64,000 nt of DNA from Sutterella wadsworthensis 2_1_59BFAA (GCF_000297775.1 NZ_JH815513.1:229207-293206); one strand, 5' to 3'. Shown: positions 25,263-34,004, counted from the stretch's first letter. Numbers and translations: made by a program. The notes: generated from the letters alone by a model not told the origin.

Positions 25263-26309
25263 TTAAGCGAGAGCTTCGATGACGTGGAAGCCGTGAATCT
25301 GCTGAATGATCGGAAGCGGACGGCTCTTGATCTGCACGATGCGACCGGAAGGATTCGCACGCTGGACCCAAGAGTCCGGCACACGAGCGCCTTCGTAGAA
25401 CTTGATCGCTTCGTCACCAGTCAGCGCAACAAGACCGTAAGCGAGCATCGTCTTGGCGTTCGGGCTTGCAAGCATGCAGAGTTTTTCGGGAACCATCGGC
25501 TGTTCCTTTCCGGCGTCATCCGTGTACCACTCGTCATAAGAGTAGACGTCAAGACCGGAGTCCTTGAGATAGCCCCAGTACGTCACACCATTCGGCAAGT
25601 GCTGCGGATCAATCGCGCCCATGTCAACACGACGCATATCGAGCTGCTTGGCAGTCGTGAGCTTATCGAGGATCGTATCAAGCACCTTCGAGCCGCAGAT
25701 AAGCTCGTGCGGCGTAAAGCCGCCGGACTGAATCATCGTGCGACGAAGCGTACGAAGATCGCCCATGATCTGAGCGGCGTCAGCAGAGTCCCACTTCGTG
25801 CCCAAAGTAGTCTTCGGCTGCTCCTTCGTCTCCAGGTGAGCCCAGTAGTTCAGAACTTCATCGTAGCCTTCGCCCTTGACCGTCACCTTGCCCTGGAAAA
25901 GAGCCTCGGCGCACATGACCTCTTCACGACGCGTGATGATGTCGTCGAGGTCGGACAGGTCCTTGCCAAGAATTTCTGCGGCGCGCTGCGTCGGGCTCTT
26001 GGCGGAGTAGATCGTTTCACCAGGCAGACGCTTCAGCATGTCTTCTGCAGTCGTCACGCGCATCGGAGAAACTTCCGGCGCTTCGTAGCTTTCAGTGCGG
26101 AAGCCTTCACGCGTCAGGACGACACCGCCCACCTTCGGGTTGACGAACGGCGCAATCTTGCGACCACCGCGACCGATGATGTCGAAGTCGATCTTCTGCG
26201 TGTTGAACGTAGGGCGATTCGTAAAGTAACGATCGCGCAGCCACGTGGAATTGCTCTTCTGGCCTTCCTCGACCATCGCGAGCATAGTGCGAGTAGTAAA
26301 CATATCCAT
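25263..26309 (-). CDS. Major capsid protein (lambda gpE family)
   Basis: 348 residues of the Phage_cap_E family: DMFTTRTMLAMVEEGQKSNS, LRDRYFTNRPTFNTQKIDFD, RKIAPFVNPKVGG and the C-terminal GEQPM-like segment KLCMLASPNAKTMLAYGLVA. It assembles the T=7-type shell. The preceding gpD and following connectors support the call. Confidence 0.95.
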   Translation of the reverse strand: MDMFTTRTMLAMVEEGQKSNSTWLRDRYFTNRPTFNTQKIDFDIIGRGGRKIAPFVNPKVGGVVLTREGFRTESYEAPEVSPMRVTTAEDMLKRLPGETIYSAKSPTQRAAEILGKDLSDLDDIITRREEVMCAEALFQGKVTVKGEGYDEVLNYWAHLETKEQPKTTLGTKWDSADAAQIMGDLRTLRRTMIQSGGFTPHELICGSKVLDTILDKLTTAKQLDMRRVDMGAIDPQHLPNGVTYWGYLKDSGLDVYSYDEWYTDDAGKEQPMVPEKLCMLASPNAKTMLAYGLVALTGDEAIKFYEGARVPDSWVQRANPSGRIVQIKSRPLPIIQQIHGFHVIEALA

Positions 26310-26324
26310 TGTTGTCCCTCCTGA

Positions 26325-26687
26325 TTAGATGCTCTTCTTGAAGAAGATGCCGACCTTTCGAGCAGACGGCTTGAAGTCCGCAATCGCGGCACTGTTTTCC
26401 GTCTTAAAACTCAGAGCGTCTTCGTTGAACTCGCCCGTGAGATAGACGGGAGCGCTCTTGTCAGCGGAAGCCGTGTCCACATCCTCCGCGAGCACGGCAT
26501 AGACCTCAGAAATGGTCGTCTTGCCTGAGTCAACAGTGCAAAGATTGCCGTCCTTGTCCAGGAGCGCCCCACGCTTGAGAACACCCTGGCTCTTCTTGAT
26601 CGTCATGCTGTCGTTAACAACCGGCATGATCTGCGACGCGGCAAACAGGTTGTCCATCGTCGTTTCAAACTTTTCCTGCATAGACAT
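26325..26687 (-). CDS. Head decoration protein (lambda gpD family)
   Basis: 120 residues: KKSQGVLKRGALLDKDGNLC, ISEVYAVLAEDVDTASADKS and APVYLTGEFNEDALSFKT match gpD, the trimeric capsid-stabilising protein. It lies between scaffold and capsid genes as in lambda. Confidence 0.92.
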   Translation of the reverse strand: MSMQEKFETTMDNLFAASQIMPVVNDSMTIKKSQGVLKRGALLDKDGNLCTVDSGKTTISEVYAVLAEDVDTASADKSAPVYLTGEFNEDALSFKTENSAAIADFKPSARKVGIFFKKSI

Positions 26688-26702
26688 TGATGTGTCCCTC
26701 CT

Positions 26703-27086
26703 TTACTTACGCGCAAAAGCGCGTGCACCGGCTTCAATGACAGCCTTCATTTCGGCGTCCTGCTTTGCCTTTTCTTCGGCCTTCGGATTGAGTCCCTCGT
26801 TGCCTTCGGGTTCGATGCCTTCAAGTGCCTTCGCATCTTTCATGCGAGCCGTTAGCATTTGTGCGCCGCGAGCCTTGTCCGCCTTCAGAATCTGCACAGC
26901 AAGCGCCTCGGCGGTCGTCTTGCCGTCAAACTTCGCAGCGTTCACAAGGTCTTCATGACCCACGATAGCGATGTCTTCAATCGCCTGAATGCGAGCGCGT
27001 TCCTGTTCGGCGCCTTCGGAAATAGCTTCGTTGCGGATCGCCTGCACCAAGTCAGGGTGTTCCGCCTTCAACGTTTCTAGATTCAT
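26703..27086 (-). CDS. Nested scaffold protein (lambda Nu3-like internal start)
   Basis: An in-frame ATG at 27086 inside the protease gene is preceded by AAAAGGAGG with eight-base spacing, a stronger site than most here. It would give a 127-residue protein, MNLETLKAEHPDLVQAIRNE onward, identical to the C-terminus of the protease. Lambda makes Nu3 from inside C in the same way. The product is acidic/helical (AEEKAKQDAEMKAVIEAG), as expected of a scaffold. Confidence 0.75.
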   Translation of the reverse strand: MNLETLKAEHPDLVQAIRNEAISEGAEQERARIQAIEDIAIVGHEDLVNAAKFDGKTTAEALAVQILKADKARGAQMLTARMKDAKALEGIEPEGNEGLNPKAEEKAKQDAEMKAVIEAGARAFARK

Positions 27087-27779
27087 CTTGTGAACCTCCT
27101 TTTGAACTGCGGACGCCTGAGGCTGTTCCGCGTGAATGAAACCCTTCGGCGCATTCGCAAAGAAACGCGAATCTACCTGCAGGCCGTTTAACATGACGAA
27201 GCTGCCAGAAGCCGTGTTCTTGACTTCCGTCGTTTCATCAATCTCGTCAGCCAGACCAAACTCCACAGCCTCTTCTGCAGTGAAGAACGTCTCGGCGTTG
27301 ACCTTTTCCTTGATCTCGTCAACCGTGCGACCGGTCTTTTCGACATAGATGTTGATGAGATTTTCCTCAAGCTTCTCCATGTCGTCAGCCGCCTTCCTCA
27401 TGTCGTCCGTCGTACCGATGGCAACCGAGCTGACCTTGTGGATCATCATCATTGAGCCCCTCGGCATGATGACTTTCGCGCCAGGCACGCTCGTGATGAT
27501 CGTCGCGGCACTCATAGCAGCGCCGTCAATTCGGAAGGTGATCTGTCCCTTATGCGCCTTGAGAAGCGAATAAATGGACAAGCCCGTATAAACGGCCCCG
27601 CCGAACGAATTGATCGAAATATCAAGATGGCTATCGGACGGGATTTTTCGGAAGTCCGCGAGGAATTCAGACTCGTTGAAGCCCTTCCCCCACGGATCGT
27701 CCTTCGACCCACCGACATAGCCGAAGAGATCGAGCTGCGCCCGTTTCCCCTCGGCCCTGACGTTCCAAAACTTATTCAT
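26703..27779 (-). CDS. Prohead protease with scaffold tail (ClpP-like, lambda C-type)
   Basis: 358 residues from the ATG at 27779 (GGAGG eight bases upstream; longer in-frame starts run into the portal gene). Residues 1-190 are a ClpP-like serine protease: INSFGGAVYTGLSIYSLLKA, the Ser in GAAMSAAT, and the His in SMMMIHKVSSVAIG. The C-terminal 130 residues are the acidic, helical scaffold, also made separately from an internal start. Function: cleaves scaffold and portal during prohead maturation. It overlaps the portal stop by eight bases. Confidence 0.92.
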   Translation of the reverse strand: MNKFWNVRAEGKRAQLDLFGYVGGSKDDPWGKGFNESEFLADFRKIPSDSHLDISINSFGGAVYTGLSIYSLLKAHKGQITFRIDGAAMSAATIITSVPGAKVIMPRGSMMMIHKVSSVAIGTTDDMRKAADDMEKLEENLINIYVEKTGRTVDEIKEKVNAETFFTAEEAVEFGLADEIDETTEVKNTASGSFVMLNGLQVDSRFFANAPKGFIHAEQPQASAVQKEVHKMNLETLKAEHPDLVQAIRNEAISEGAEQERARIQAIEDIAIVGHEDLVNAAKFDGKTTAEALAVQILKADKARGAQMLTARMKDAKALEGIEPEGNEGLNPKAEEKAKQDAEMKAVIEAGARAFARK

Positions 27780-29343
27780 CTGTTTCCTCCTTCTCCGGTT
27801 CCGTCGCCGGTTGCGCCGGAGCTGTCGCACTCAGACCGTCTTCCCTGCGCATTGCCTCCTCGCGCTTTCGCACCGCGTGGACTTGGTCGTACTTCATGCC
27901 AGTTAGCTCAGCTGCCTCACGTTCGCGAGTGCTGAAGCCTTCATCGACACGGACCTTCGCGGCATTGGCTTCCTTCAGCGGATCGAGCTGTCCCTGCGCG
28001 TCGCCGTACCAGTCCGCACCGCACCAAGCAGCACGGATCGCCGGGTCGTCAAAGAAGCCTGGCGCTTGCACACGCCCCTTCAAAACGGCCTCGGTCAACC
28101 ACTCTTCGTAAATCGGCTGACAAAAGTTCCCCACAAGCCATTCGCGGCGCATACGGAACATCTTCCAAGCCTCGAGAAGCGAAGCACGCGAAGCCGAATA
28201 AGACGCTGTGAAGTTCTTCACGAGAAGTTCGTAAGGAATCTCGAGCGCCGCACCGATCTGACGACAGATAGCGATAACGAACGGATCAAAGTTCGGATTC
28301 GGACGACTCGGGTCCGCAATCTGCACCTCTTCGCCTTCATCAAGAGCAACGATCGAGCCGTTCCCCATCTCATATGCGTTCGGGTCCTTGTCGACTTGCA
28401 TCGCGGGATTGAAAGCCTGCCCGAGTGGAGAATCGGGAGTGTTGCTCTTGACGAAGACCGTGAACATGCCGGACACGACCGCCGCCATCAGCTCTGCCTC
28501 TGAATATCGGGAAAGTTGCTTCAAGGCCTCGATGACAGGAGCAAGCATCGGCACGCCTCGGCGTTGTGCCGGACGTTCAACGTCTGACATGATGTGCAGG
28601 ACGTTGCGTCGCCCGGTCGTCGTACCGAAAGCAAGCACGCGCTTCCATTCCTGTCGCAGGTTCTGGCCGATGCGAGGGATCGCGCCCGGATGATGCTTCG
28701 CAACCCAGTAGGCAACGGTCTCCCCGTAAGTTCCGACTTCGATACCGCCGAGGACATTTGCTGTCGTCGGCGGATTCAGCGGATCGCACACGCGGTCGGC
28801 TTCGATGAGGCCAATTCTCAGGTCGTAGGCGCAGCCCTTGCGCGGGATGATCGGCATCGTCACAAAGACGTCACCACTCATCAGCGCAGATAGGAGCACC
28901 AAGGACTGCAGCTGAAAGAACGTCTGTCGCCTTTCAGCGTCGCAGTTCACGCTTTCAGACCACAGCCGCCATTCTCGTTCGGTGTTTTCTTCCCACTCCT
29001 TCGCTTGCTCCTCCGTGAGGCCGAGGAACTTGGCGTCGATCTGGGCGTTCAAAGCAAGCCCGGACCCAACGACGTTCGTTCGAACGGTCTTGAGTGCGCC
29101 GGTTGCAAGAGGTGCCCCCATGTAGAGGTCGCGCGATCGATTTCGAAGCGTCTCAAGGTTGTCGACGATGTCCGCGTCTGCGTCGCTCCCGCCAGATAGC
29201 CATCCAATAAGTGACTTCTTGGCGTATGAGCCACCGTGCCGCGAATAACCCGAATTCAGAATTTCAAGCTTTCGACGGGCTTCAAAACGCTTCAACGCAC
29301 GCTCAGGACTAATTACCCTGATCGCTTTGTCAAGCAAATTCAT
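27772..29343 (-). CDS. Portal protein (lambda gpB family)
   Basis: 523 residues from the ATG at 29343 (GGAGG seven bases before). Lambda-family portal features: LDKAIRVISPERALKRFEAR, YSRHGGSYAKKSLIGWLSGG, LETLRNRSRDLYMGAPLATG, TNVVGSGLALNAQID, PYELLVKNFTASYSASRASL and MFRMRREWLVGNFCQPIYEE. It forms the dodecameric DNA gate. Confidence 0.95.
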   Translation of the reverse strand: MNLLDKAIRVISPERALKRFEARRKLEILNSGYSRHGGSYAKKSLIGWLSGGSDADADIVDNLETLRNRSRDLYMGAPLATGALKTVRTNVVGSGLALNAQIDAKFLGLTEEQAKEWEENTEREWRLWSESVNCDAERRQTFFQLQSLVLLSALMSGDVFVTMPIIPRKGCAYDLRIGLIEADRVCDPLNPPTTANVLGGIEVGTYGETVAYWVAKHHPGAIPRIGQNLRQEWKRVLAFGTTTGRRNVLHIMSDVERPAQRRGVPMLAPVIEALKQLSRYSEAELMAAVVSGMFTVFVKSNTPDSPLGQAFNPAMQVDKDPNAYEMGNGSIVALDEGEEVQIADPSRPNPNFDPFVIAICRQIGAALEIPYELLVKNFTASYSASRASLLEAWKMFRMRREWLVGNFCQPIYEEWLTEAVLKGRVQAPGFFDDPAIRAAWCGADWYGDAQGQLDPLKEANAAKVRVDEGFSTREREAAELTGMKYDQVHAVRKREEAMRREDGLSATAPAQPATEPEKEETDE

Positions 29344-29355
29344 TTGCAAGCCTCC

Positions 29356-29583
29356 TTACAGGTCGCGAGGGACGGCACGCATCACGCGTGCCCCCTTACG
29401 TCCGGTTTCGAGCTTGTCAATCTCGTTTCGCCAGTATTTGATGCGAGCCGCAATGTCCGAAAGCGAGGCTCTCGTCAGACTGCGGGTGCCGATCTTGTAC
29501 GACTGGCCAGAGGCAACCGCGCGTTCGGCATCGAGCCACATCTTAAGATTCGCGCGGGCCTCGTCTATGGTGATCCAAGACAT
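29356..29583 (-). CDS. Head-tail connector gpW (lambda family)
   Basis: 75 residues: an N-terminal helix (MSWITIDEARANLKMWLDAE) and a C-terminal helix (LSDIAARIKYWRNEIDKLET) around a short hairpin, the gpW fold. It plugs the portal after packaging. Directly upstream of the portal gene as in lambda. Confidence 0.9.
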   Translation of the reverse strand: MSWITIDEARANLKMWLDAERAVASGQSYKIGTRSLTRASLSDIAARIKYWRNEIDKLETGRKGARVMRAVPRDL

Positions 29584-29605
29584 TCCGATGCCTCCTTGTT
29601 TGTGA

Positions 29606-30844
29606 TTACTTGCAGTTGTTGAAAGTCACGCCGTCTTCACGAACCGCGTCCTCTCCCGTCAAGTCCTGCCATCGCTTGATGATGACGTCGCAGTAACGTG
29701 GATCGAGCTCCATCGCCCGAGCCTTACGACCTGTGTTCTCGCAAGCAATGACGGTCGTGCCAGAGCCGGCAAAGCTGTCGAGAACGACGTCGCCCTTCTT
29801 TGTGGAATTGCCGATCTGATACTCAAACAAATCAACCGGCTTCATCGTCGGGTGATCCCCGTTCCTCAACGGCTTATCGAAGTCGAGAACCGTCGTTTGT
29901 TTACGGTCCGAGTACCAGGCATGCCCCGCGCCTTCCTTCCAGCCGTACAAGCACGGCTCGTGCTTCCACTGGTAGTCAGAACGACCAAGAACAAGAGAGT
30001 TTTTGTTCCACACAAGGCACTGGCGCACCTTCCAAGCGTTGTCGCGGCACGCGCCTCGGAAGTTGTATCCCTCGTTGTCCGCATGCCAGATGTAAAAAGA
30101 TGCCCCGGGCTTCATGGCGAAGTCCGCAGTAGAGAAAGCGTCAAGCAAGAACTTTCTGAAGTCCTCGTCCGACATGTTGTCGTTCTCAATCGTCAGGGCG
30201 TCTTTCGTTTTGCCTTCGTATGCGACGTTGTAAGGCGGGTCGGTCAGATACAGATCGACGCTGCCTTCTTCGCACAAGCGAACAAGCTCATCTATGCGCG
30301 TTGAGTCTCCGCATAAAAGCTGATGGTCGCCCAAGAGCCAAAGTTCGCCGGGCTTGACAACAGGGTCTTCAGACGGTTCCGCGATTTCCTCAGCGTCCTG
30401 CCCATGGCTTTCGTCGTCATCAATCGAGCCGGTTCCATCAAGCAGAAGGTCGAGCTCCTCGTCAGAGAAGCCCATAACGTCGAGATTGAAGTCAAGTTCC
30501 TGAAGTTCGCCGAGCTCGATGCGAAGAAGCTCTTCGTCCCACCCGGCGTTGAGTGCCAACTGGTTGTCGGCAATGCGCAGCGCTTTCTTCTGCGCATCGG
30601 TGAGCCCATTCAGGCGAATCGCCGGCACTTCCTTCATGCCGATCGACTTCGCGGCCAATGTTCGACCGTGGCCTGCAATGAGCTCATTGTGTTCATCAAT
30701 CAAGACTGGGTTTGTAAAACCGAATTCCTTGATCGATTCTGCGACTTGCTTTATTTGCTCGTCGCTGTGCGTTCGGGCGTTTCGCTCGTACGCTTTCAGA
30801 TCGTCAACGTTGATGTATTCGATCTGCGTTTTCTGTTGTGCCAC
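29606..30844 (-). CDS. ParB/sulfiredoxin-like domain fused to DNA methyltransferase
   Basis: 412 residues. Residues 1-100 are a ParB N-terminal nuclease-like domain (EYINVDDLKAYERNARTHSD, FTNPVLIDEHNELIAGHGRT). Residues 165-410 are an adenine-N6/cytosine-N4 methyltransferase: catalytic DPPY in LTDPPYNVAYEG, then FAGSGTT in VLDSFAGSGTTVIACENTG, an order of the beta class. Placed between terminase and gpW, where many phages carry such fusions. Probably modifies phage DNA against host restriction; the target sequence cannot be read from the gene. Confidence 0.9.
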   Translation of the reverse strand: MAQQKTQIEYINVDDLKAYERNARTHSDEQIKQVAESIKEFGFTNPVLIDEHNELIAGHGRTLAAKSIGMKEVPAIRLNGLTDAQKKALRIADNQLALNAGWDEELLRIELGELQELDFNLDVMGFSDEELDLLLDGTGSIDDDESHGQDAEEIAEPSEDPVVKPGELWLLGDHQLLCGDSTRIDELVRLCEEGSVDLYLTDPPYNVAYEGKTKDALTIENDNMSDEDFRKFLLDAFSTADFAMKPGASFYIWHADNEGYNFRGACRDNAWKVRQCLVWNKNSLVLGRSDYQWKHEPCLYGWKEGAGHAWYSDRKQTTVLDFDKPLRNGDHPTMKPVDLFEYQIGNSTKKGDVVLDSFAGSGTTVIACENTGRKARAMELDPRYCDVIIKRWQDLTGEDAVREDGVTFNNCK

Positions 30845-30859
30845 TAGGCTTCAACTCCT

Positions 30860-32710
30860 TTACAAGGTGATCCCCTTTGAAAGGGTTCCGCGCGACCTAC
30901 GCGGAGCGGTCTGCTGCTTGAGTGCCCCGCCGTTCTGGTAGAAATCGGCAAGGTATTCGAAGTTAGGGTTCAGCAATTCGAGTGCGGCAGTCGCGTAGAC
31001 CGCGCAGTCAAGGGCTTCGTTTCGTTCACGGATTTTCTTCCACGCCATTTTCACGACGCCTTTTTCAAAGTGTTTTTCAAGTACCTCAGCGGTCAACTGC
31101 TTGAAGAAGTTTTCAGAAAAGCCCCTGTCCTCCTGCGCCGCATAGTGCGCGAAGTTCGGACCAGGCTCCTGCACGGAAAGCCGGTTCATGACGAGCGACT
31201 TTCCGCTGTCAACGCCGAGCGTGAAGAGCGTTGCCTTCATCGCGTTGCTCTTCGTCGGCGTGTTGATGAACGGAACACCGATGCCGCCGCGCCCCTTCAC
31301 AGAGAAGACGCGCATCCGCTCGCGAGCCTTTGTGTATTGATAGACATTCGTTGTGTAGGTACCGTCACCAGAGTCGACGCAGGCACAAGCAACTGCAACG
31401 TTGACGCCGTTCGGCATCGAATGCTGACGCTGTAGGACCGCATCGAGCTGCTGCCAAGTTCGCGGATCATCCGGACGGCCATAAAGCACTCGGTGCTCAA
31501 TGCCCCAACACTCTCGACCAACGCCCCATCCGTAGACCGTGCATTCCAGTCGGTCATGCTGAACGTCGATGCCGGCTGTCAGAAGCAAGACGCCTTCCGG
31601 GAGGACGCCGTTTGCCGGATAGCTTTCGCGCCGGTTGTACAACTGCTCCCAGTTGTCGGCATCTGGGTTGATTTCTTCCCATGCCTCACCGAGCTTCAGG
31701 TTCACAAATTCCATCAAACCGTGTTTGTCGCGGTTGTGGTTCACGGAAACGAACTCCTCCACCAGGTCGTGCAAATTGACCCAAGGCGAATAGAGCGCGT
31801 TGACGTGATAGCCCTTGATCTTGCTGCCCGGGTTCGTTGCAATCCAACGTCCGCTCTGCAGCAGCTTCGGGTCGGGCTTGTACGCGCCTCTCGTTATGCA
31901 GCCACACTCCGGACAATGCATACTTGCCGTCATCGGCAACGCGTTCCCTTCATCATCTTTCTGCCAAGTGACGTTCGCCCATTGAAGGACGTGTTCCTCA
32001 CCACAATGAGGGCACTTGACAAAAAAGCGACGTTGATCACTGCGTTCGTACCAGTCGTCGATCTTCGACGCGCCTTTGATCGTCGGCGTGCTGACAAGAA
32101 TGATCTTTCTGTTCCCGAAGTTCTGCGTTCGTTGAATCGCGAGCTTCAGAGGATCACCTTCCTTCGTCACGCCGTATCGATCCACTTCGTCACAAAGAAG
32201 GACGCGGATCGGACGAGATGCAAGGCCTGCCGGTGAGTTCGCACCGACCAAAGCCAGATACCCGCCAGGGAAATGCTTCATGCGAATAGTCGTGCTGGAC
32301 TTTTTCGCAGAGCCTCGACCGTCCTTTCCCTCTTCGAGCTTTCCTTGCAAGCCGGGAGAGTTCTGGAACATGGGCTCGATGCGCTCCTTCGAGAACGCCT
32401 CGGCCATTTCAACGGTCGGCTGTAGCATCAATTGAGGGGCGGGCTCCTGGTCGGCGTAGTAGCCCATGATGTTCAGGAGCATCTCCGACTTGCCGAGCTG
32501 CGAAGAGCAACACATGACGACCATTTCTGTCCGTCGATCCGTTGCTGAATCCATCGGCTCTTGCAAATACGGCGTTCGGCTTGTGCGCCACATACCAGCC
32601 TCAGGAGACGTACCGGAAGCGACGACGCGGAACTTGTCAGCCCACTGGCTCCCAGTCAAACGAGAGATCGGGCGACAGGCTTGCGCCCACGCCTTGGACC
32701 AAATGCCCAT
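30860..32710 (-). CDS. Terminase large subunit (lambda gpA family)
   Basis: 616 residues from the ATG at 32710 (AAGGAG seven bases upstream). ATPase motifs: a Walker A variant in MVVMCCSSQLGKSEM (about 75-90), Walker B in PIRVLLCDEVDRYG. Between ATPase and nuclease lies a Cys cluster (VKCPHCGEEHVLQW ... MHCPECGCI). The nuclease domain follows with LLTAGIDVQHDRLECTV. GpA-family enzymes generally cut at cos sites. Confidence 0.95.
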   Translation of the reverse strand: MGIWSKAWAQACRPISRLTGSQWADKFRVVASGTSPEAGMWRTSRTPYLQEPMDSATDRRTEMVVMCCSSQLGKSEMLLNIMGYYADQEPAPQLMLQPTVEMAEAFSKERIEPMFQNSPGLQGKLEEGKDGRGSAKKSSTTIRMKHFPGGYLALVGANSPAGLASRPIRVLLCDEVDRYGVTKEGDPLKLAIQRTQNFGNRKIILVSTPTIKGASKIDDWYERSDQRRFFVKCPHCGEEHVLQWANVTWQKDDEGNALPMTASMHCPECGCITRGAYKPDPKLLQSGRWIATNPGSKIKGYHVNALYSPWVNLHDLVEEFVSVNHNRDKHGLMEFVNLKLGEAWEEINPDADNWEQLYNRRESYPANGVLPEGVLLLTAGIDVQHDRLECTVYGWGVGRECWGIEHRVLYGRPDDPRTWQQLDAVLQRQHSMPNGVNVAVACACVDSGDGTYTTNVYQYTKARERMRVFSVKGRGGIGVPFINTPTKSNAMKATLFTLGVDSGKSLVMNRLSVQEPGPNFAHYAAQEDRGFSENFFKQLTAEVLEKHFEKGVVKMAWKKIRERNEALDCAVYATAALELLNPNFEYLADFYQNGGALKQQTAPRRSRGTLSKGITL

Positions 32711-32714
32711 GTCA

Positions 32715-33254
32715 TCACTCCTTTGCAAACCGCGAGCCGTTGATTGTTTTCAGAAGGTCGCGGAAGATGTCTTCAAGGACTTCCTCAGCTTCGCGCTGCG
32801 TTCTGTTTTCAAGCAGCGCTGAATAACGAGTCGGGGCGGAGATCGCGAAGTTTCGGAGCATCGCTGCTGCCTCCCTCGCGTCCGCCTCAACCTCAGCAAC
32901 TGCAACGTATTCACCCTTGAGCTTTTTGTACTCGAGGTCTTTGATCTTTGCGGTCGCGACCTCTTTTGCAAGCCGGGCCTTGTTGAAGGCCTCGTTAACA
33001 TTCAGCGCAGACGATATTTGCTTGTCGTCTTCGTCATCGCCCGTGAACACTTCCGCCGTCCTTCTGGACGTGCGGCGGCTCGCCTTTTTCTTTTCTTCAG
33101 ACTTGACCAGAGCCTTGAAGGCTTTCAGGCCTTCTTCTAACGGAATCTTTCCGTCGACAAGAGGCAGCTCGCCAGTCTTGCATTTTCCGCTAACGTATGC
33201 GGCACTACGTCCGACTTGGCGTGCAAACTCTCGCATGCTGACGCCGTTCGCCAT
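32715..33254 (-). CDS. Terminase small subunit (Nu1-like)
   Basis: 179 residues. The N-terminal winged HTH (VSMREFARQVGRSAAYVSGK, then GELPLVDGKIPLEEGLKAF) and the long helical middle (EAFNKARLAKEVATAKIKDL) match Nu1/terminase small subunits. It selects the packaging site. It ends four bases before the large subunit start. Confidence 0.88.
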   Translation of the reverse strand: MANGVSMREFARQVGRSAAYVSGKCKTGELPLVDGKIPLEEGLKAFKALVKSEEKKKASRRTSRRTAEVFTGDDEDDKQISSALNVNEAFNKARLAKEVATAKIKDLEYKKLKGEYVAVAEVEADAREAAAMLRNFAISAPTRYSALLENRTQREAEEVLEDIFRDLLKTINGSRFAKE

Positions 33255-33485
33255 GCCAACACCTCGTTATTTGTTTGTTGATTCCATCTTCACGCGTTCG
33301 CGCTCTCGCTTCAATACCGGCAGGCACCGGCAAGCGTAAAGCGTTCACGGAAAGCGTAAAGTGAAATGTTCATGAACACCCTTTTGAAATTTGCATCTAG
33401 ACCGTTTTCGGGGTTCGTCCGACCCGCATGAGTCAAAAAGCCCCGGGAGGACCCAAGCTCTCTCCGTCGCTCATTCGACGCCCCA
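33255..33485. promoter_or_regulatory. Non-coding gap upstream of terminase, candidate cos region
   Basis: No gene is supported here. The 10-mer AAGCGTAAAG is repeated at 33332-33341 and 33352-33361, one helical turn pair apart. Short repeats directly before the small terminase gene recall the cosB R-sites recognised by Nu1. A GC-rich stretch (33430-33445) follows that could hold the nick site. The evidence is positional. Confidence 0.3.
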
Positions 33486-33824
33486 TCACTGAGCGGGCAG
33501 AGGCTGAGGTTGAGCCAGCACAGGCTCCTGGTTCTTGTCATCAGTCACAGCATCGTAGACAGCGTTGCCTGCCATCGATCCTGCGAAAGATCCGGCGACA
33601 GTAGACCAGAAGCTATTGTTGGAAGAAGCCGGCACCTGATGCACCGTCTGGTTGATGACGGTCGTGTTCTTCTTCACAACGGTCGTGCGCTTCGGTGCAT
33701 AGCTCTTCGTGGGAGCAGGACGGGAGAACGAACGACCGCCGCTGAACCCACGACCACCTCGTGCTTCAGCTGCTGTAGAAACGAAAAAGGCGACCGCAAT
33801 GGCCGCCACAATAGCTTTCTTCAT
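33486..33824 (-). CDS. Small exported protein, unknown
   Basis: 112 residues. Clear Sec signal peptide (MKKAIVAAIAVAFFVSTAAE, cleavage near AEA-RGG), then a Gly/Ser/Arg-rich stretch (GFSGGRSFSRPAPTKS), a Val/Thr-rich strand region (TTVVKKNTTVINQTVHQVP) and a Gly-zipper-like helix (VAGSFAGSMAGNAVYDAV). The gly-zipper suggests membrane or envelope association. It sits alone between the putative late regulator and terminase, a usual moron position. Function unknown. Confidence 0.6.
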   Translation of the reverse strand: MKKAIVAAIAVAFFVSTAAEARGGRGFSGGRSFSRPAPTKSYAPKRTTVVKKNTTVINQTVHQVPASSNNSFWSTVAGSFAGSMAGNAVYDAVTDDKNQEPVLAQPQPLPAQ

Positions 33825-33839
33825 AGGTAACCCAAGGAA

Positions 33840-33965
33840 TTAGAGAGGGCGAGGATTTCTCCCCGCCCCGACCTCGGAGCAAACTGCCCTAAGGTAGCGA
33901 AAAGGTAACCGCGCGGAGTGAGCTTCCTGGGGACAATCCGTCCCCGGCTAGGCTTGCGCGGTGTT
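33840..33965 (-). ncRNA. Structured RNA or leader, candidate
   Basis: Three nested features fold on this strand: a 9-bp hairpin with a GAAA tetraloop (33847-33868), a 6-bp outer stem CCGCGC/GCGCGG (33909-33914 with 33956-33961), and inside it GGGGAC/GTCCCC (33929-33945). Between them lies CGCTACCTTAGGGCAG. The region is non-coding, follows the putative Q gene and precedes the late genes. A C4/IsrK-class phage antisense RNA is one possibility, from context only. Confidence 0.4.
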
Positions 33966-33972
33966 GTAAACG

Positions 33973-34004
33973 AAAAAAAGCCCGCAGGATCACTCCTACA
34001 GGCT
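33973..34004 (-). terminator. Terminator before the late operon (tR'-like)
   Basis: Minus-strand stem AGCCTGTAGGA against TCCTGCGGGCT (GU pairs included), four-base loop, then a T7 run. Late genes beyond it would need antitermination or a new promoter. Confidence 0.75.

Noticed and set aside
33311..33541. 76-codon minus-strand frame upstream of terminase
   Set aside because: Overlaps the exported-protein gene in another frame and has no supporting motif.
33888..33902. 15-base match CCTAAGGTAGCGAAA to the conserved 23S rRNA segment cut by I-CeuI
   Set aside because: Flanks do not match 23S rRNA, so there is no rRNA fragment. Kept only as part of the structured RNA candidate.
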